Positions 1-8,529 of a DNA stretch of 64,000 nt are shown here, one piece after another; the first letter of the stretch is position 1; each line of letters opens with the position of its first letter. Source of the stretch: Hydrogenophaga sp. 2FB (lineage in GTDB: Bacteria; Pseudomonadota; Gammaproteobacteria; Burkholderiales; Burkholderiaceae_C); assembly GCF_005503365.1 (NCBI RefSeq), contig NZ_SCML01000020.1, positions 38,074-102,073 of the forward strand, in the 5' to 3' direction. Position numbers and translations under genes: made by a program. Under the pieces are notes generated by a model. The model saw only the letters and a program-made list of their open reading frames with translations, had not been told where the DNA came from and made no database searches.

Positions 1-351
1 GGCGCGCTGCTGGCCGAAGACGGCCAGGTGGCAGGGCGCCAGGTCGTGCCGCGCGACTACCTGCTCGCGGGCACGGACGCCGCGCAACTGCCCGCTGCCT
101 TGAAGCCCGGACGCGCCACGCCGTATTTCGGCTATGGCCACCAGTTCTGGGTGTTGCCCATGAAGGAGCGCACGTTCGTGATGCAGGGTGTGCACGGGCA
201 GCGCCTGTACGTGCAGCCGGCCAGCCGCACCGTGATGGTGATCACCTCGGTGTGGGAGCACCCGGCCGGCGCGGCGACCGAAGGGCCGTCGCGCGAAACC
301 GATGCGCTGTGGCGCGGCGTGTTGACCTCCCTGGGCGCCCGCACCGACTGA
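1..351 (+). CDS. C-terminal part of a beta-lactamase-fold serine hydrolase (6-aminohexanoate-dimer hydrolase-like)
   Basis: The reading frame is open from the first base, so the gene starts upstream of the window; only the last 116 codons are present. The visible part contains the motif GYGHQFWVLP followed by a GVHGQRLYV segment, which resembles the end of class C beta-lactamase/esterase-type serine hydrolases, especially the 6-aminohexanoate-dimer hydrolase group, where this region carries the KTG-like third active-site element in modified form. The catalytic Ser-x-x-Lys would lie upstream and is not visible. Substrate cannot be inferred. It ends 39 bases before the next gene on the same strand, so co-transcription is possible. 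Confidence 0.7.
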   Translation, partial: GALLAEDGQVAGRQVVPRDYLLAGTDAAQLPAALKPGRATPYFGYGHQFWVLPMKERTFVMQGVHGQRLYVQPASRTVMVITSVWEHPAGAATEGPSRETDALWRGVLTSLGARTD

Positions 352-390
352 GACCCCGTTCGACCACCGACCTGACCACGGAACACCGCC

Positions 391-1647
391 ATGGACGCCT
401 TGCCTTCCCTCAGCTTCACCCCCGCCGTGGGCGACCTGCCGTTCACGCCTTTGCAACGCGATCTGCTCGCCAGGGCCCACGCGCTCGGTCGCGACCGCTT
501 CGCCGCGCGCGCCGCGCAGTGGGACCGCGAGGCCAGCTTCCCGTTCGCCAACTACGACGACCTGCGCGAGGCCGGCTTCCTCAAGCTCTGCGTGCCCACG
601 GCGCACGGTGGCCTGGGCGCCGACTACGCCACCTACATGATGGTGGCGGCCGAGATCGGCCGCTTCTGCGGCGCCACCGCGCTCACCTGGAACATGCACA
701 TCTGCAGCACCATGTGGACCGGCGTGCTGGCCGACGGCATCGCCATGACCGACGCCCAACGCGCCGAGCACCTGGCGCGCCGCGAGCTGCATTTCAAGCG
801 CATCGTGGACGACGGCGCGGTCTACGCCCAACCCTTCAGCGAAGGCAGCGCCGCCGCCGCGGGCCGTGCGCCCTTCGGCACCACCGCGAGAAAAGTGGAA
901 GGCGGCTGGCTCGTCAACGGTCGCAAGATTTTCGCCAGCCTCTCGGGCGCTGCCGACTACTACGGCATCCTTTGCACCGAAGACAAGGGCGACCACCACC
1001 CCGACGCGCGCGACACGCTCTACATCAGCGTGCCCGCCACCAGCGCGGGCTTCTCCATCAGCGGCGAGTGGGACCCGCTCGGCATGCGCGGCACCGTCAG
1101 CCGCAACCTCGCGTTCCAGGACGTGTTCGTGAGCGACGCCGAGCAGCTCATGCCACGCGGCATCTACTTCAAGGGCGCGCAGACCTGGCCCGCCATGTTC
1201 TTCACGCTCGCGCCCACCTACCTCGGCGTGGCCACCGCGGCCTACGACTTCACGGTGAAGTACCTGCGGGGCGAAGTTGAGGGCGAACCGCCCGTGAAGC
1301 GCCGGCAGTACCCCACCAAGCAGATCGCGGTGGCGCAGATGCGCATCCAGCTGGAGAGCATGAAGAGCCTCTTCGCGCGCGCCATCGCCGAGGCCCAACC
1401 CAACCCGTCGAAGGATCAGAAACTGCGCCTGTACGCCGCGCACTACAGCGTGATGGAAGGCGCCAACGACATCGCGCGCCTGGCCCTGCGCACCTGCGGC
1501 GGCCAGAGCATGATGAAGCACCTGCCCCTGGAACGCCTGTACCGCGACAGCCGCTGCGGCGCGCTCATGCTGCCGTGGACGGCCGAACTCATCCTCGATC
1601 GCATGGGCCGCGAGACGCTGTACGAGGCGGGCGAGAAAGACGACTGA
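391..1647 (+). CDS. Acyl-CoA dehydrogenase family protein
   Basis: 418-residue flavoprotein of the acyl-CoA dehydrogenase fold: an N-terminal helical domain (about residues 15-140), a middle beta domain (about 145-270) containing a GWLVNGRKIF segment typical of the family, and a C-terminal helical domain with an RQYPTKQIAVAQMRIQLE stretch and CGGQSMMKHLPLERLYRD near the end, matching the FAD-contacting end of the family. It should oxidise an acyl-CoA, or act as a flavin-dependent oxygenase/desulfurase-like relative, passing electrons to ETF. The ATG at 391 is the first Met before conserved sequence. No CoA ligase or hydratase lies next to it, so the substrate is unknown. Confidence 0.85.
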   Translation: MDALPSLSFTPAVGDLPFTPLQRDLLARAHALGRDRFAARAAQWDREASFPFANYDDLREAGFLKLCVPTAHGGLGADYATYMMVAAEIGRFCGATALTWNMHICSTMWTGVLADGIAMTDAQRAEHLARRELHFKRIVDDGAVYAQPFSEGSAAAAGRAPFGTTARKVEGGWLVNGRKIFASLSGAADYYGILCTEDKGDHHPDARDTLYISVPATSAGFSISGEWDPLGMRGTVSRNLAFQDVFVSDAEQLMPRGIYFKGAQTWPAMFFTLAPTYLGVATAAYDFTVKYLRGEVEGEPPVKRRQYPTKQIAVAQMRIQLESMKSLFARAIAEAQPNPSKDQKLRLYAAHYSVMEGANDIARLALRTCGGQSMMKHLPLERLYRDSRCGALMLPWTAELILDRMGRETLYEAGEKDD

Positions 1648-1658
1648 AGGTCGGTGCC

Positions 1659-1664
1659 TAGAAT
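1659..1664 (+). promoter_or_regulatory. Candidate -10 box giving a leaderless mRNA for the M14 peptidase gene
   Basis: TAGAAT ends 6 bases before the ATG at 1671, which would place transcription start on the A of the start codon. No Shine-Dalgarno sequence precedes the ATG. No convincing -35 box is visible. The same arrangement recurs elsewhere in the window. Confidence 0.4.
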
Positions 1665-1670
1665 GCGGCG

Positions 1671-2543
1671 ATGCACTGTGCCCCACTGCCTCGCCGCCAC
1701 CCGTCGCTGACCATTGCGCTGGGCGGTTTGCTGTTGGCAACGAGCGCCTTCGCGGCGTCGCCCTTGCGCGGTCCCGCGCACCACCGCACCGTGGCCACGG
1801 AGAACCCCTGCGCGGCCCTGGTGGCGCGCCTGCCCAACCTGAAACGCCCGCTGTGCGACGCGGCGGCGCTGCGCGCCACCACCGGCCGCTCGGTGAAAGG
1901 GCGCACGCTGTACGCGCGCGACGTGGCGGCCCCCGATGCGAAGTTGCGCGTGCTGGTCATCGGCGCCATGCACGGCGACGAGCTGTCCTCGGCGGCGGTC
2001 GCGCTGCACTGGATCCAGCTCGCGGTCCAGGCACCCGCCAACGCACACTGGCGCTTCCTTCCCGTGCTCAACCCCGATGGCCTCCTGGTGCGTCCCGCGC
2101 GGCGCACCAACGCCAACGGCGTCGACCTGAACCGCAACTTCCCCACGCCGAACTGGGAACGCGACGCCAGGATCTATTGGGAACAGCGCACGCGCAAAGA
2201 CCCGCGCCGCTGGCCCGGGCCGAAGCCACTGTCGGAGCCCGAGTCGCGCTTCCTGCACGAAGAGATGGCGCGCTTCGACCCGCACCTGATCGTGAGCATC
2301 CACGCGCCCTACGGCGTGCTCGATTTCGATGGCCCGGGCGCGCCACCGCCCAAGCTCGGTCGCCTGTTCCTCGACCAGGTCGGCATCTTCCCCGGCAGCC
2401 TCGGCCACTACGGTGGCGTGCACCAGGGCATGCCGGTGGTCACCGTCGAATTGCCCAACGGATTTCGCACGCCGCTGGATTCGGAAATGCGCCAGATGTG
2501 GCTGGACCTGCACGGCTGGATGGGCGAGCGGCTGAGGCCCTGA
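1671..2543 (+). CDS. M14-family zinc carboxypeptidase, murein peptide amidase-like
   Basis: 290-residue protein with an N-terminal signal peptide (Arg/His-rich start, then ALGGLLLATSAFA, cleavage likely near residue 29), so it is probably periplasmic. The zinc-site motif HGDE (M14 HxxE) is at about residues 101-104, followed by the substrate-binding NANGVDLNRNF block (about 146-156), the third zinc ligand in SIHAPYG, and the catalytic Glu in VTVELPNG near the end. This is the layout of MpaA-type enzymes that release diaminopimelate from murein tripeptide, although MpaA is normally cytoplasmic and this one appears exported. The ATG is immediately preceded by a -10-like TAGAAT. It converges with the LysR gene, 4 bases away. 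Confidence 0.8.
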   Translation: MHCAPLPRRHPSLTIALGGLLLATSAFAASPLRGPAHHRTVATENPCAALVARLPNLKRPLCDAAALRATTGRSVKGRTLYARDVAAPDAKLRVLVIGAMHGDELSSAAVALHWIQLAVQAPANAHWRFLPVLNPDGLLVRPARRTNANGVDLNRNFPTPNWERDARIYWEQRTRKDPRRWPGPKPLSEPESRFLHEEMARFDPHLIVSIHAPYGVLDFDGPGAPPPKLGRLFLDQVGIFPGSLGHYGGVHQGMPVVTVELPNGFRTPLDSEMRQMWLDLHGWMGERLRP

Positions 2544-2547
2544 GCCT

Positions 2548-3483
2548 TCATCCACTCGCGCCGCCGCTGACCAGCGACCACAGCGCCTCGGCCGACGCGG
2601 TCATCTCGCCCGGCTGCCGGTACAGCCGGATCTGCACGTCCAGCGCCCAGTTGTCGCCACCCGCCACCGCCAGCTGTCCGCTCTGCAATTCGGCGGCCAC
2701 CAGACTGCGCGGCAGCCAGGCGATGCCCCGACCCTCCAGCGCCATGGTCTTGAGCACCACCGCATGGTGCGCGGAGAACACCGTGCGATGCGGCGCATCG
2801 CCACCGAGCCGCGAACGCAGGCCGGTCTGCAGCAGGCGGCCGAGCCCGGCGGAAGGGTGGTACGCGAGGATCGGCAGGTCGTCCTTGGCCGACGCGCTAT
2901 CCAGGTGGAACGCGGGTGTGCCATCGGCCTGCGCGGCGGCCACCGGCAGTAGCGTGTCCTGGCCCACCGCGCGCATCGGGTGGCCGGACGCCTCCAGCCG
3001 CCCCGGCACCGACGGGTGGCCGTGGCACAGCAGAAAGTGCACGCCGCGCTGCAGCATCAGGTCTTCGCAGGCTTCGAGGTTGTTGGAATGCATCTGCACC
3101 GTGCGCGGCCCGAGCGTCTGCTCCAGGCGCGAGAACCACCCGGGGAAGAAGGCGAACGACAGCACGTGCGTGGCCGCGAAGCGCAGGCCGGTGGCGGCCT
3201 CGTCGTGCGCCTCGCGTGTCTTGAGGCGCGCGGCCTCAAGACGGCCCAGCAGGTCTTCCAGCAAGGGCTTGAAGCGCTCACCGGCCGGCGTGAGCACGGC
3301 GGGGTGCGCGCTGCGGTCGAACAGGGCCACGCCGGTCCACTCTTCGAGCGAGCGGATGTGACGGCTGAACGCGGGTTGCGCGATGAAGCGCGCCTTGGCC
3401 GCGCGCGAGAAGCTACCGGTCTCGGCCAGCACGAGGAAATCCTCCAGCCATTCGAGGTCGAGGGGTCGGTTGCCGGGGCCCAT
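2548..3483 (-). CDS. LysR-family transcriptional regulator (candidate regulator of D-tartrate dehydratase)
   Basis: 311 residues: an N-terminal winged helix-turn-helix (about 10-70; LEWLEDFLVLAETGSFSRAA is a classic LysR start) and a C-terminal substrate-binding domain. The start is the ATG complementary to 3481-3483; the frame stays open upstream but without LysR-like sequence. It is divergent from the tartrate dehydratase gene across 108 bases, the standard layout for a LysR activator and its target, so regulation of tarD by tartrate is a reasonable inference. The effector is not shown by the sequence. Confidence 0.9.
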   Translation of the reverse strand: MGPGNRPLDLEWLEDFLVLAETGSFSRAAKARFIAQPAFSRHIRSLEEWTGVALFDRSAHPAVLTPAGERFKPLLEDLLGRLEAARLKTREAHDEAATGLRFAATHVLSFAFFPGWFSRLEQTLGPRTVQMHSNNLEACEDLMLQRGVHFLLCHGHPSVPGRLEASGHPMRAVGQDTLLPVAAAQADGTPAFHLDSASAKDDLPILAYHPSAGLGRLLQTGLRSRLGGDAPHRTVFSAHHAVVLKTMALEGRGIAWLPRSLVAAELQSGQLAVAGGDNWALDVQIRLYRQPGEMTASAEALWSLVSGGASG

Positions 3484-3591
3484 GGATGGAGGTGCTTTCG
3501 CGCAGATAGATGTATGCGTTTCGGGTATTGGACGCGTCGCGGTCCGTGGGAAATGATGCCACCCATTCCTTACCCACCCCGAGACGCCCGC

Positions 3592-4758
3592 ATGAAAATC
3601 GTCGACATCGCCGAGTCCACCCGCCCGATCAAATCGGACATCCGCAACGCCTACATCGATTTTTCGAAGATGACCCTGAGCCTGGTGGCCGTGGTCACCG
3701 ACGTGATCCGCGATGGCCAACCGGTGATCGGCTACGGCTTCAACTCCAACGGCCGCTACGGCCAGGGCGGCCTGATCCGCGACCGTTTTCGCCCGCGCGT
3801 GCTCGAAGCCGACCCGGCGAGCCTGCTCGATGAAACCGGCGACAACCTTGACCCGCACAAGGTCTGGGCACAGATGATGATCAACGAGAAGCCCGGCGGC
3901 CACGGCGAGCGCTCGGTGGCAGTCGGCACCATCGACATGGCGGTGTGGGACGCGGTGGCCAAGATCGCCGGCAAGCCGCTGTACCAGCTGCTCGCCGAGC
4001 GTTACGGCACCGGCACGCCCAACCCGCGCGTGTTCGTTTACGCCGCCGGTGGTTACTACTACCCGGGCAAAGGCCTGGATGGTCTGCGCAAGGAGATGGA
4101 GAGTTACCTGGCGCGCGGTTACTCGGTGGTGAAGATGAAGATCGGCGGTGCCTCGCTCGCCGACGACTGCGAGCGCATCGAGTCCGTGCTGAAGATCCTC
4201 GGCCCGGGCCAGCAGCTCGCGGTGGACGCCAACGGCCGCTTCGATCTCAAGACCGCGCTCGACTACGGCAAGGCGATGTCGCAGTACCCGCTGTTCTGGT
4301 ACGAAGAAGCCGGCGACCCGCTCGACTACGAACTGCAAGCCCGGCTCGGCGAGGTCTACCAGGGCCCGATGGCCACGGGCGAAAACCTGTTCTCGATGCA
4401 GGACGCGCGCAACCTGATCCGCCACGGCGGCATGCGCCCGGACCGCGACTGGCTGCAGTTCGACTGCGCGCTGAGCTACGGCCTGGTCGAGTACCTGCGC
4501 ACGCTCGACATGCTCAAGGAAAACGGCTGGTCGCCCAGCCGTTGCATCCCGCACGGCGGCCACCAGATGTCGCTGGCCATTGCTGCGGGGCTTGGGTTGG
4601 GCGGCAACGAGAGCTACCCGGACCTGTTCCGGCCTTACGGCGGTTTCCCCGACGGCGTGAAGGTGGAGCAGGGTTACGTGACCTTGCCACCGCTGCCGGG
4701 CATCGGCTTCGAAGGCAAATCCGATCTCATCACCGAGATGCGCGCACTGGCTTCGTGA
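3592..4758 (+). CDS. tarD: D(-)-tartrate dehydratase, enolase superfamily
   Basis: 388-residue member of the mandelate racemase branch of the enolase superfamily. Catalytic and metal residues can be read directly: the KxK pair in VVKMKIGG at K181/K183, metal ligands D212 (VDANG), E238 and E264 (ATGEN), and the general acid/base H321 in IPHGGH. These numbers sit one residue from those described for Bradyrhizobium D-tartrate dehydratase (K184, D213, E239, E265, H322), and the length and ends match that enzyme. The expected reaction is dehydration of D-tartrate to oxaloacetate in the cytoplasm with Mg2+. It is divergent from a LysR gene and its last 29 bases overlap the convergent dadA-like gene. 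No dedicated tartrate transporter is adjacent. Confidence 0.88.
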   Translation: MKIVDIAESTRPIKSDIRNAYIDFSKMTLSLVAVVTDVIRDGQPVIGYGFNSNGRYGQGGLIRDRFRPRVLEADPASLLDETGDNLDPHKVWAQMMINEKPGGHGERSVAVGTIDMAVWDAVAKIAGKPLYQLLAERYGTGTPNPRVFVYAAGGYYYPGKGLDGLRKEMESYLARGYSVVKMKIGGASLADDCERIESVLKILGPGQQLAVDANGRFDLKTALDYGKAMSQYPLFWYEEAGDPLDYELQARLGEVYQGPMATGENLFSMQDARNLIRHGGMRPDRDWLQFDCALSYGLVEYLRTLDMLKENGWSPSRCIPHGGHQMSLAIAAGLGLGGNESYPDLFRPYGGFPDGVKVEQGYVTLPPLPGIGFEGKSDLITEMRALAS

Positions 4759-6085
4759 GCGGGGCGGCGTGCGTGGCCTGGCGTGCGCGTGCCGCGTCCA
4801 TGCCGTGGAAGCCGAAGTTCATCGCGGGCTGCTCGCCGCTGATGAGTTCGGCCATCGCCTTGCCCGAGCCCGCGCCGTGCGTCCAGCCCAGCGTGCCGTG
4901 GCCGGCGTTGATCCAGAGCTTGCGCAGCTTCGTGCGGCCGATCAGCGGAATGTTGGTCGGCGTGGCGGGGCGCAGTCCACACCAGAATTGCGGGTCGCCG
5001 CCTTGCTCGGGCGTGCGCGTGTCGGCCACGCCGGGGAACACCTGCTCGATGCGGCGCACCAGCATCTCGCAGCGCTTGCGCGCCAGCGGTGTATCAAGCG
5101 AGAGATCGAAGCCGCCCAGTTCGATGGTGCCGGCCACGCGCAACTGATTGCCCAGGCGCGAGATGGCGCATTTCATCTGGTCGTCGAGCATGCTCACCGA
5201 AGGCGCGCGCTCTGGCTGCAGCAGCGGCAGCGTCGCGCTATAGCCTTTGCCGGGGTAGATCGGCACGTGCACGCCCACCGACTTGAGCAGTGGCGTGGAG
5301 TACGAGCCGCAGGCCACCACGAACGCGTCGGCCCTGAGCGCGCGCGCCGCACCGATGGCGCGATCGCGCACTCGCACCTGGCGCACCTCGCGGCCGTCGC
5401 TTTCGATGCGCTCGATGTCGTGGCCGAACAGCAGTTGCGCGCCACGCTGGCCGCAGCGGGCCGCGAGCTGTTGCGTGAACACGCGCGCATCGCCCGACTC
5501 GTCGCTCTTCGTGAAGGTGCCGCCGACGATGCGCTCGCCAAAGGACTTCAGCGCGGGTTCGATCTTCAACAGCTCATCGCGCGAGACCACGCGGCGTTGC
5601 ACGCCAAAGCGCTGCATCACAGCGGCGGCATCGGACGCGCCATCGAACGCTTTCTGGTCGGTGTAGTAGTGCGCGATGCCGCGTTCCAGGCGGTTGTATT
5701 CGATGCCCGTCTCGGCCACCACGTCCTTCAGCGCCGCATGGCTGTACGCGCCCAGCGCCACGAGTTGCGCCACGTTGCGCACGAAGGCCGCGTCGTTGCA
5801 CTGCGCGAGGAACTGCAGGCCCCAGCGCCACTGGTCCCAGTCGAGCTGCGGGCGGAACAGCAGCGGCGACTCGTCGGAGAACATCCACTTCAGCGTCTTG
5901 AGCGGCGCGTCCTTGTTGGCCCAGGGTTCGCAGTAGCTCACCGAAATCTGCGCCGCGTTGGCGAAGCTGGTTTCCAGCGCGGCATCAGCCTGCCGATCGA
6001 CCAGGGTGACGTCGTGCCCGCGTTGCAGCAGGTGCCACGCTGTGCTGATGCCGATGATGCCTGCGCCCAATACCGTGACTTGCAT
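4730..6085 (-). CDS. dadA: D-amino acid dehydrogenase, small-subunit type
   Basis: 451 residues of the DAO/GlyOx FAD oxidoreductase family, with the dinucleotide-binding GAGIIGISTAWHL motif at the N terminus, a family-typical ETSFANAAQIS segment around residues 38-48, and a C-terminal GHGTLGWTHGAGSGKAMAEL block characteristic of DadA. It should oxidatively deaminate D-amino acids (classically D-alanine) to 2-oxo acids and pass electrons to the respiratory chain at the inner membrane. Start at the ATG before MQVTVLGAG. It overlaps the end of tarD by 29 bases in convergent orientation. The neighbour across the 147-base divergent region is an ArgP-type LysR rather than the usual Lrp, and no alanine racemase gene is adjacent. 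Confidence 0.88.
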   Translation of the reverse strand: MQVTVLGAGIIGISTAWHLLQRGHDVTLVDRQADAALETSFANAAQISVSYCEPWANKDAPLKTLKWMFSDESPLLFRPQLDWDQWRWGLQFLAQCNDAAFVRNVAQLVALGAYSHAALKDVVAETGIEYNRLERGIAHYYTDQKAFDGASDAAAVMQRFGVQRRVVSRDELLKIEPALKSFGERIVGGTFTKSDESGDARVFTQQLAARCGQRGAQLLFGHDIERIESDGREVRQVRVRDRAIGAARALRADAFVVACGSYSTPLLKSVGVHVPIYPGKGYSATLPLLQPERAPSVSMLDDQMKCAISRLGNQLRVAGTIELGGFDLSLDTPLARKRCEMLVRRIEQVFPGVADTRTPEQGGDPQFWCGLRPATPTNIPLIGRTKLRKLWINAGHGTLGWTHGAGSGKAMAELISGEQPAMNFGFHGMDAARARQATHAAPLTKPVRASR

Positions 6086-6232
6086 GGTCCGCTCCAGAGA
6101 AGGAAGGGTGAATGGCCGCAGTATCGAAAATATCGGGTTCTTGGTGAAGCGAAATTAAACTAACATTACGTTCATCAGAATGACTTATGTGCAGGCCACA
6201 AGCCGCGCACACCCCGTTTGCCGGAGGTTTCC

Positions 6233-7162
6233 ATGAGCACCTTTGACCCTGACGCCCTTGAATGTCTGGCCGCCATCATCGAAGAGGGCGGCTTCGAGCG
6301 GGCCGCGCAGCGCCTCTCCATCACCCAGTCGGCCGTGTCGCAGCGCCTGCGCGCGCTGGAGGCGCAGGTGGGCACGGTGCTGATCGTGCGCAGCCGCCCG
6401 CTCAAGCCGACGGCGGCGGGCCAGCTCATGCTCAAGCACGCCAAGATGATGCGGCTGCTGCGCGCCGACCTCGAGAAAGATCTGAAGGAACTCGCGCCCA
6501 GTTCCACCGGCCACGGCCGCGACGAAGAGCGCATTTCGGTGGCCATCAACGCCGACAGCATCGCGACCTGGGCGCTGCCCGCGCTCGACGCGTTGGCCAA
6601 AGGCGGTCTGCCGATCGAAATCATCACCGACGACCAGGAGTTCACCCACGAGTGGCTGCGCGAAGGTCAGGTGCTGGGCTGTGTGACCTCGCTCGGCCAG
6701 GCGCTGCGCGGCTGCAAGATGGAAGCGCTGGGGACCATGGACTACGTGGCTGTGGCGCAGGCGGACTACGCCGCCGAGCACCTGCCCAAAGGATTGAATG
6801 CGCACAACTTCCACAAGCTGCCGTTCGTGGCGTTCAACCGCAAGGACAACCTGCAGCACGGCTTCGTCGCCAAGGCCTTCGGCCTGCCGCGCGTGATGCT
6901 CAAGCAGCTGTTCGTGCCCTCCAGCGAAGGCCAGGTGCGCGCGGTGCAGGCGGGTTGGGGGGTCAGCGTGGTGCCCGAGTTGCGCGTGCGCGATCTGCTC
7001 ACGCGTGGCGAGCTGGTGAACCTCGCGCCACGCCATCGGCTGGGCGTGGACTTGCACTGGCATTGCTGGAACCTCAACTCCGACGTGCTCGACGCGTTGA
7101 GCACGGCGCTGCGCCGCGCCGCCGCGCAGAACCTTCGCGCCGCCGAGTCGGCCGCCGCCTGA
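6233..7162 (+). CDS. LysR-family regulator of the ArgP/IciA type
   Basis: 309 residues. The start FDPDALECLAAIIEEGGFERAA, the motif SQRLRALE, and conserved YVAVA and FNRKD blocks are characteristic of the ArgP (IciA) subgroup, which senses basic amino acids and controls exporters or amino acid metabolism. I chose the ATG at 6233 because GGAGG lies 5 bases upstream; a TTG 15 bases earlier would swallow that site. It is divergent from the D-amino acid dehydrogenase gene, so control of that gene in response to an amino acid is likely. The usual ArgP partner, a lysE exporter, is not present nearby. A strong terminator follows directly. Confidence 0.88.
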   Translation: MSTFDPDALECLAAIIEEGGFERAAQRLSITQSAVSQRLRALEAQVGTVLIVRSRPLKPTAAGQLMLKHAKMMRLLRADLEKDLKELAPSSTGHGRDEERISVAINADSIATWALPALDALAKGGLPIEIITDDQEFTHEWLREGQVLGCVTSLGQALRGCKMEALGTMDYVAVAQADYAAEHLPKGLNAHNFHKLPFVAFNRKDNLQHGFVAKAFGLPRVMLKQLFVPSSEGQVRAVQAGWGVSVVPELRVRDLLTRGELVNLAPRHRLGVDLHWHCWNLNSDVLDALSTALRRAAAQNLRAAESAAA

Positions 7163-7166
7163 AAAA

Positions 7167-7195
7167 GCAAAAGGCCCGCAACGCGGGCCTTTTGC
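7167..7195 (+). terminator. Rho-independent terminator after the ArgP-like gene
   Basis: A perfect 13-bp stem (left arm GCAAAAGGCCCGC, loop AAC) with A/T tracts inside the arms begins 5 bases after the stop codon. Because the arms carry A on one side and T on the other it can act in both directions, also serving the convergent universal stress protein gene. Confidence 0.85.
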
Positions 7196-7214
7196 GGGGC
7201 GAAGGGGCGCGAGG

Positions 7215-7637
7215 TCAGCGCACCAGCAGCACCGGCACGCCGCAATGCGCAAGCACCTGCGTGGCGACCGAGCCCATCACCAGGTTGGCCAGGGCGCTGT
7301 GGCCGTGCGAGCCCATCACCAGCAGGTCGAACTTGCCACCGTCGGCCGCCTTGGAAATCTGTTCGCCGGGCGCGCCCACCTTGTGGAGGGTCTTGGCCTC
7401 GATGCCGCTGCGCTTGAGAAGCTGGAGCGCCGCCCCGGTGACCTTGGCGGACTCTTCTTCGTAGTATTCGTTGACCGTCTCCGCACCCACCGCCGCGCGC
7501 GCGCGCGCAGGCAGCGGGGCTTGCACGGTGATCAGGGTGTAGTCGTTGTCGGAGCCAAACATGGCGTCGTGCGCGGCCAGGTAAGCCAGCATCTTCTCGG
7601 TGTACGCACTGCCATCGACAGCCAGCAAGATCTTCAT
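7215..7637 (-). CDS. Universal stress protein, UspA family
   Basis: 140 residues, one Usp domain. The beginning MKILLAVDGS and the C-terminal nucleotide-binding signature G-x2-G-x9-GS (MGSHGHSALANLVMGS) predict the ATP-binding type of Usp, a cytoplasmic homodimer induced by stress or starvation. GGAG is placed a few bases before the ATG on the coding strand. It stands alone, with the bidirectional hairpin at 7167-7195 just downstream. Confidence 0.92.
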   Translation of the reverse strand: MKILLAVDGSAYTEKMLAYLAAHDAMFGSDNDYTLITVQAPLPARARAAVGAETVNEYYEEESAKVTGAALQLLKRSGIEAKTLHKVGAPGEQISKAADGGKFDLLVMGSHGHSALANLVMGSVATQVLAHCGVPVLLVR

Positions 7638-7708
7638 GAGGTCATCTCCTTTGGGGGTTGCATCAAAGGCCAGTGTATGTCGTCGCGCGCGAAGGGTTTT
7701 GCGCTGGC

Positions 7709-8506
7709 TCAAAGAGAGGGCGCATGGGCGCGCTCGGGCACCACGATCAGCTGCTGTGGAAGGAAGCCGTCCTGTTCGTTCTTCACCGCGTAACCCAAGG
7801 GGTTGGCGACGATGCGGCAGCGACCCACGCGCACGTCGGTGGGGCAATGCAGGTGGCCGTGCAGCCAGAGATCGGCCTGCGCCAACCAATCGTCCAGCCC
7901 GTTGCAGAAACCCGCGGTGCCCGGGCTCAGGCCGTAGCGCGGGTCGGCGCTGTGCAGCGTGGGCGCGAAGTGTGTCACCACGACGGTCGGGCCCTCGAAC
8001 GGTTCGGCCAGGGCGTTGCGCAACCAGTGCTGGCATTCCAGCGCCAGCTCGCGCATGGCCTGGGCGTCGAAGAGCCGCCCACCACGGCGGCCCGCCATCT
8101 TCACGAGGTAGTGGTTGGCGGCGCGGTAGGCCTTCTCGCGTTCGCCGAGCGCGTCGTAGTCGCTCCACAGCGTGGTGCCGACGAAGCGCACACCTTGCAG
8201 CACACGCGTTTCGCGCTCCAGCCAGATCAGGCCCAGGCGCTCGCAGGTCTTGCGCAGCCGGTCGTGGGCGTCGTCCACGTCGAGCGCGTCGTACTCGTGG
8301 TTGCCGGGCACGAACAACACCGGCACCGGCCAGTGGGCAAAGCGGCTCAGGCCCCAGTCGGCCTCGCCCATGGCGCTGCCGTCGCGGCGCAGTTGGTAAG
8401 AGCCGACGTCACCCGCGAGCACCAGCAGATCGGCGCCGGGGGCGGGCGTGGGGACGAAGTCCGGGTTGGCTTCGAGGTGCAGGTCGCTGAGCAGCTGAAG
8501 TTTCAT
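7709..8506 (-). CDS. Calcineurin-like metallophosphoesterase
   Basis: 265 residues with the full set of dinuclear-metal phosphoesterase motifs in order: SDLHLE (about 7-12), LAGDVG (about 31-36), PGNHEY (about 67-72), THFAP (about 175) and GHLH (about 215). No signal peptide or membrane segment, so a cytoplasmic hydrolase of phosphomonoesters or diesters; the specific substrate is not evident. Start at the ATG complementary to 8504-8506, preceded at 6 bases by CACAAT, a possible -10 box of a leaderless promoter. Confidence 0.88.
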   Translation of the reverse strand: MKLQLLSDLHLEANPDFVPTPAPGADLLVLAGDVGSYQLRRDGSAMGEADWGLSRFAHWPVPVLFVPGNHEYDALDVDDAHDRLRKTCERLGLIWLERETRVLQGVRFVGTTLWSDYDALGEREKAYRAANHYLVKMAGRRGGRLFDAQAMRELALECQHWLRNALAEPFEGPTVVVTHFAPTLHSADPRYGLSPGTAGFCNGLDDWLAQADLWLHGHLHCPTDVRVGRCRIVANPLGYAVKNEQDGFLPQQLIVVPERAHAPSL

Positions 8507-8512
8507 GCGCGC

Positions 8513-8518
8513 ATTGTG
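8513..8518 (-). promoter_or_regulatory. Candidate -10 box of a leaderless promoter for the metallophosphoesterase
   Basis: On the minus strand CACAAT is followed by 6 bases and the ATG. There is no Shine-Dalgarno sequence between them. The same hexamer and spacing occur before the threonine ammonia-lyase gene (15823-15828). Confidence 0.35.
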
Positions 8519-8529
8519 GGCCAGGGCGT

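Noticed and set aside
6086..6232. A defined ArgP operator between dadA and the ArgP-like gene
   Set aside because: The region is AT-richer and probably regulatory, but I could not identify a convincing inverted T-N11-A motif.
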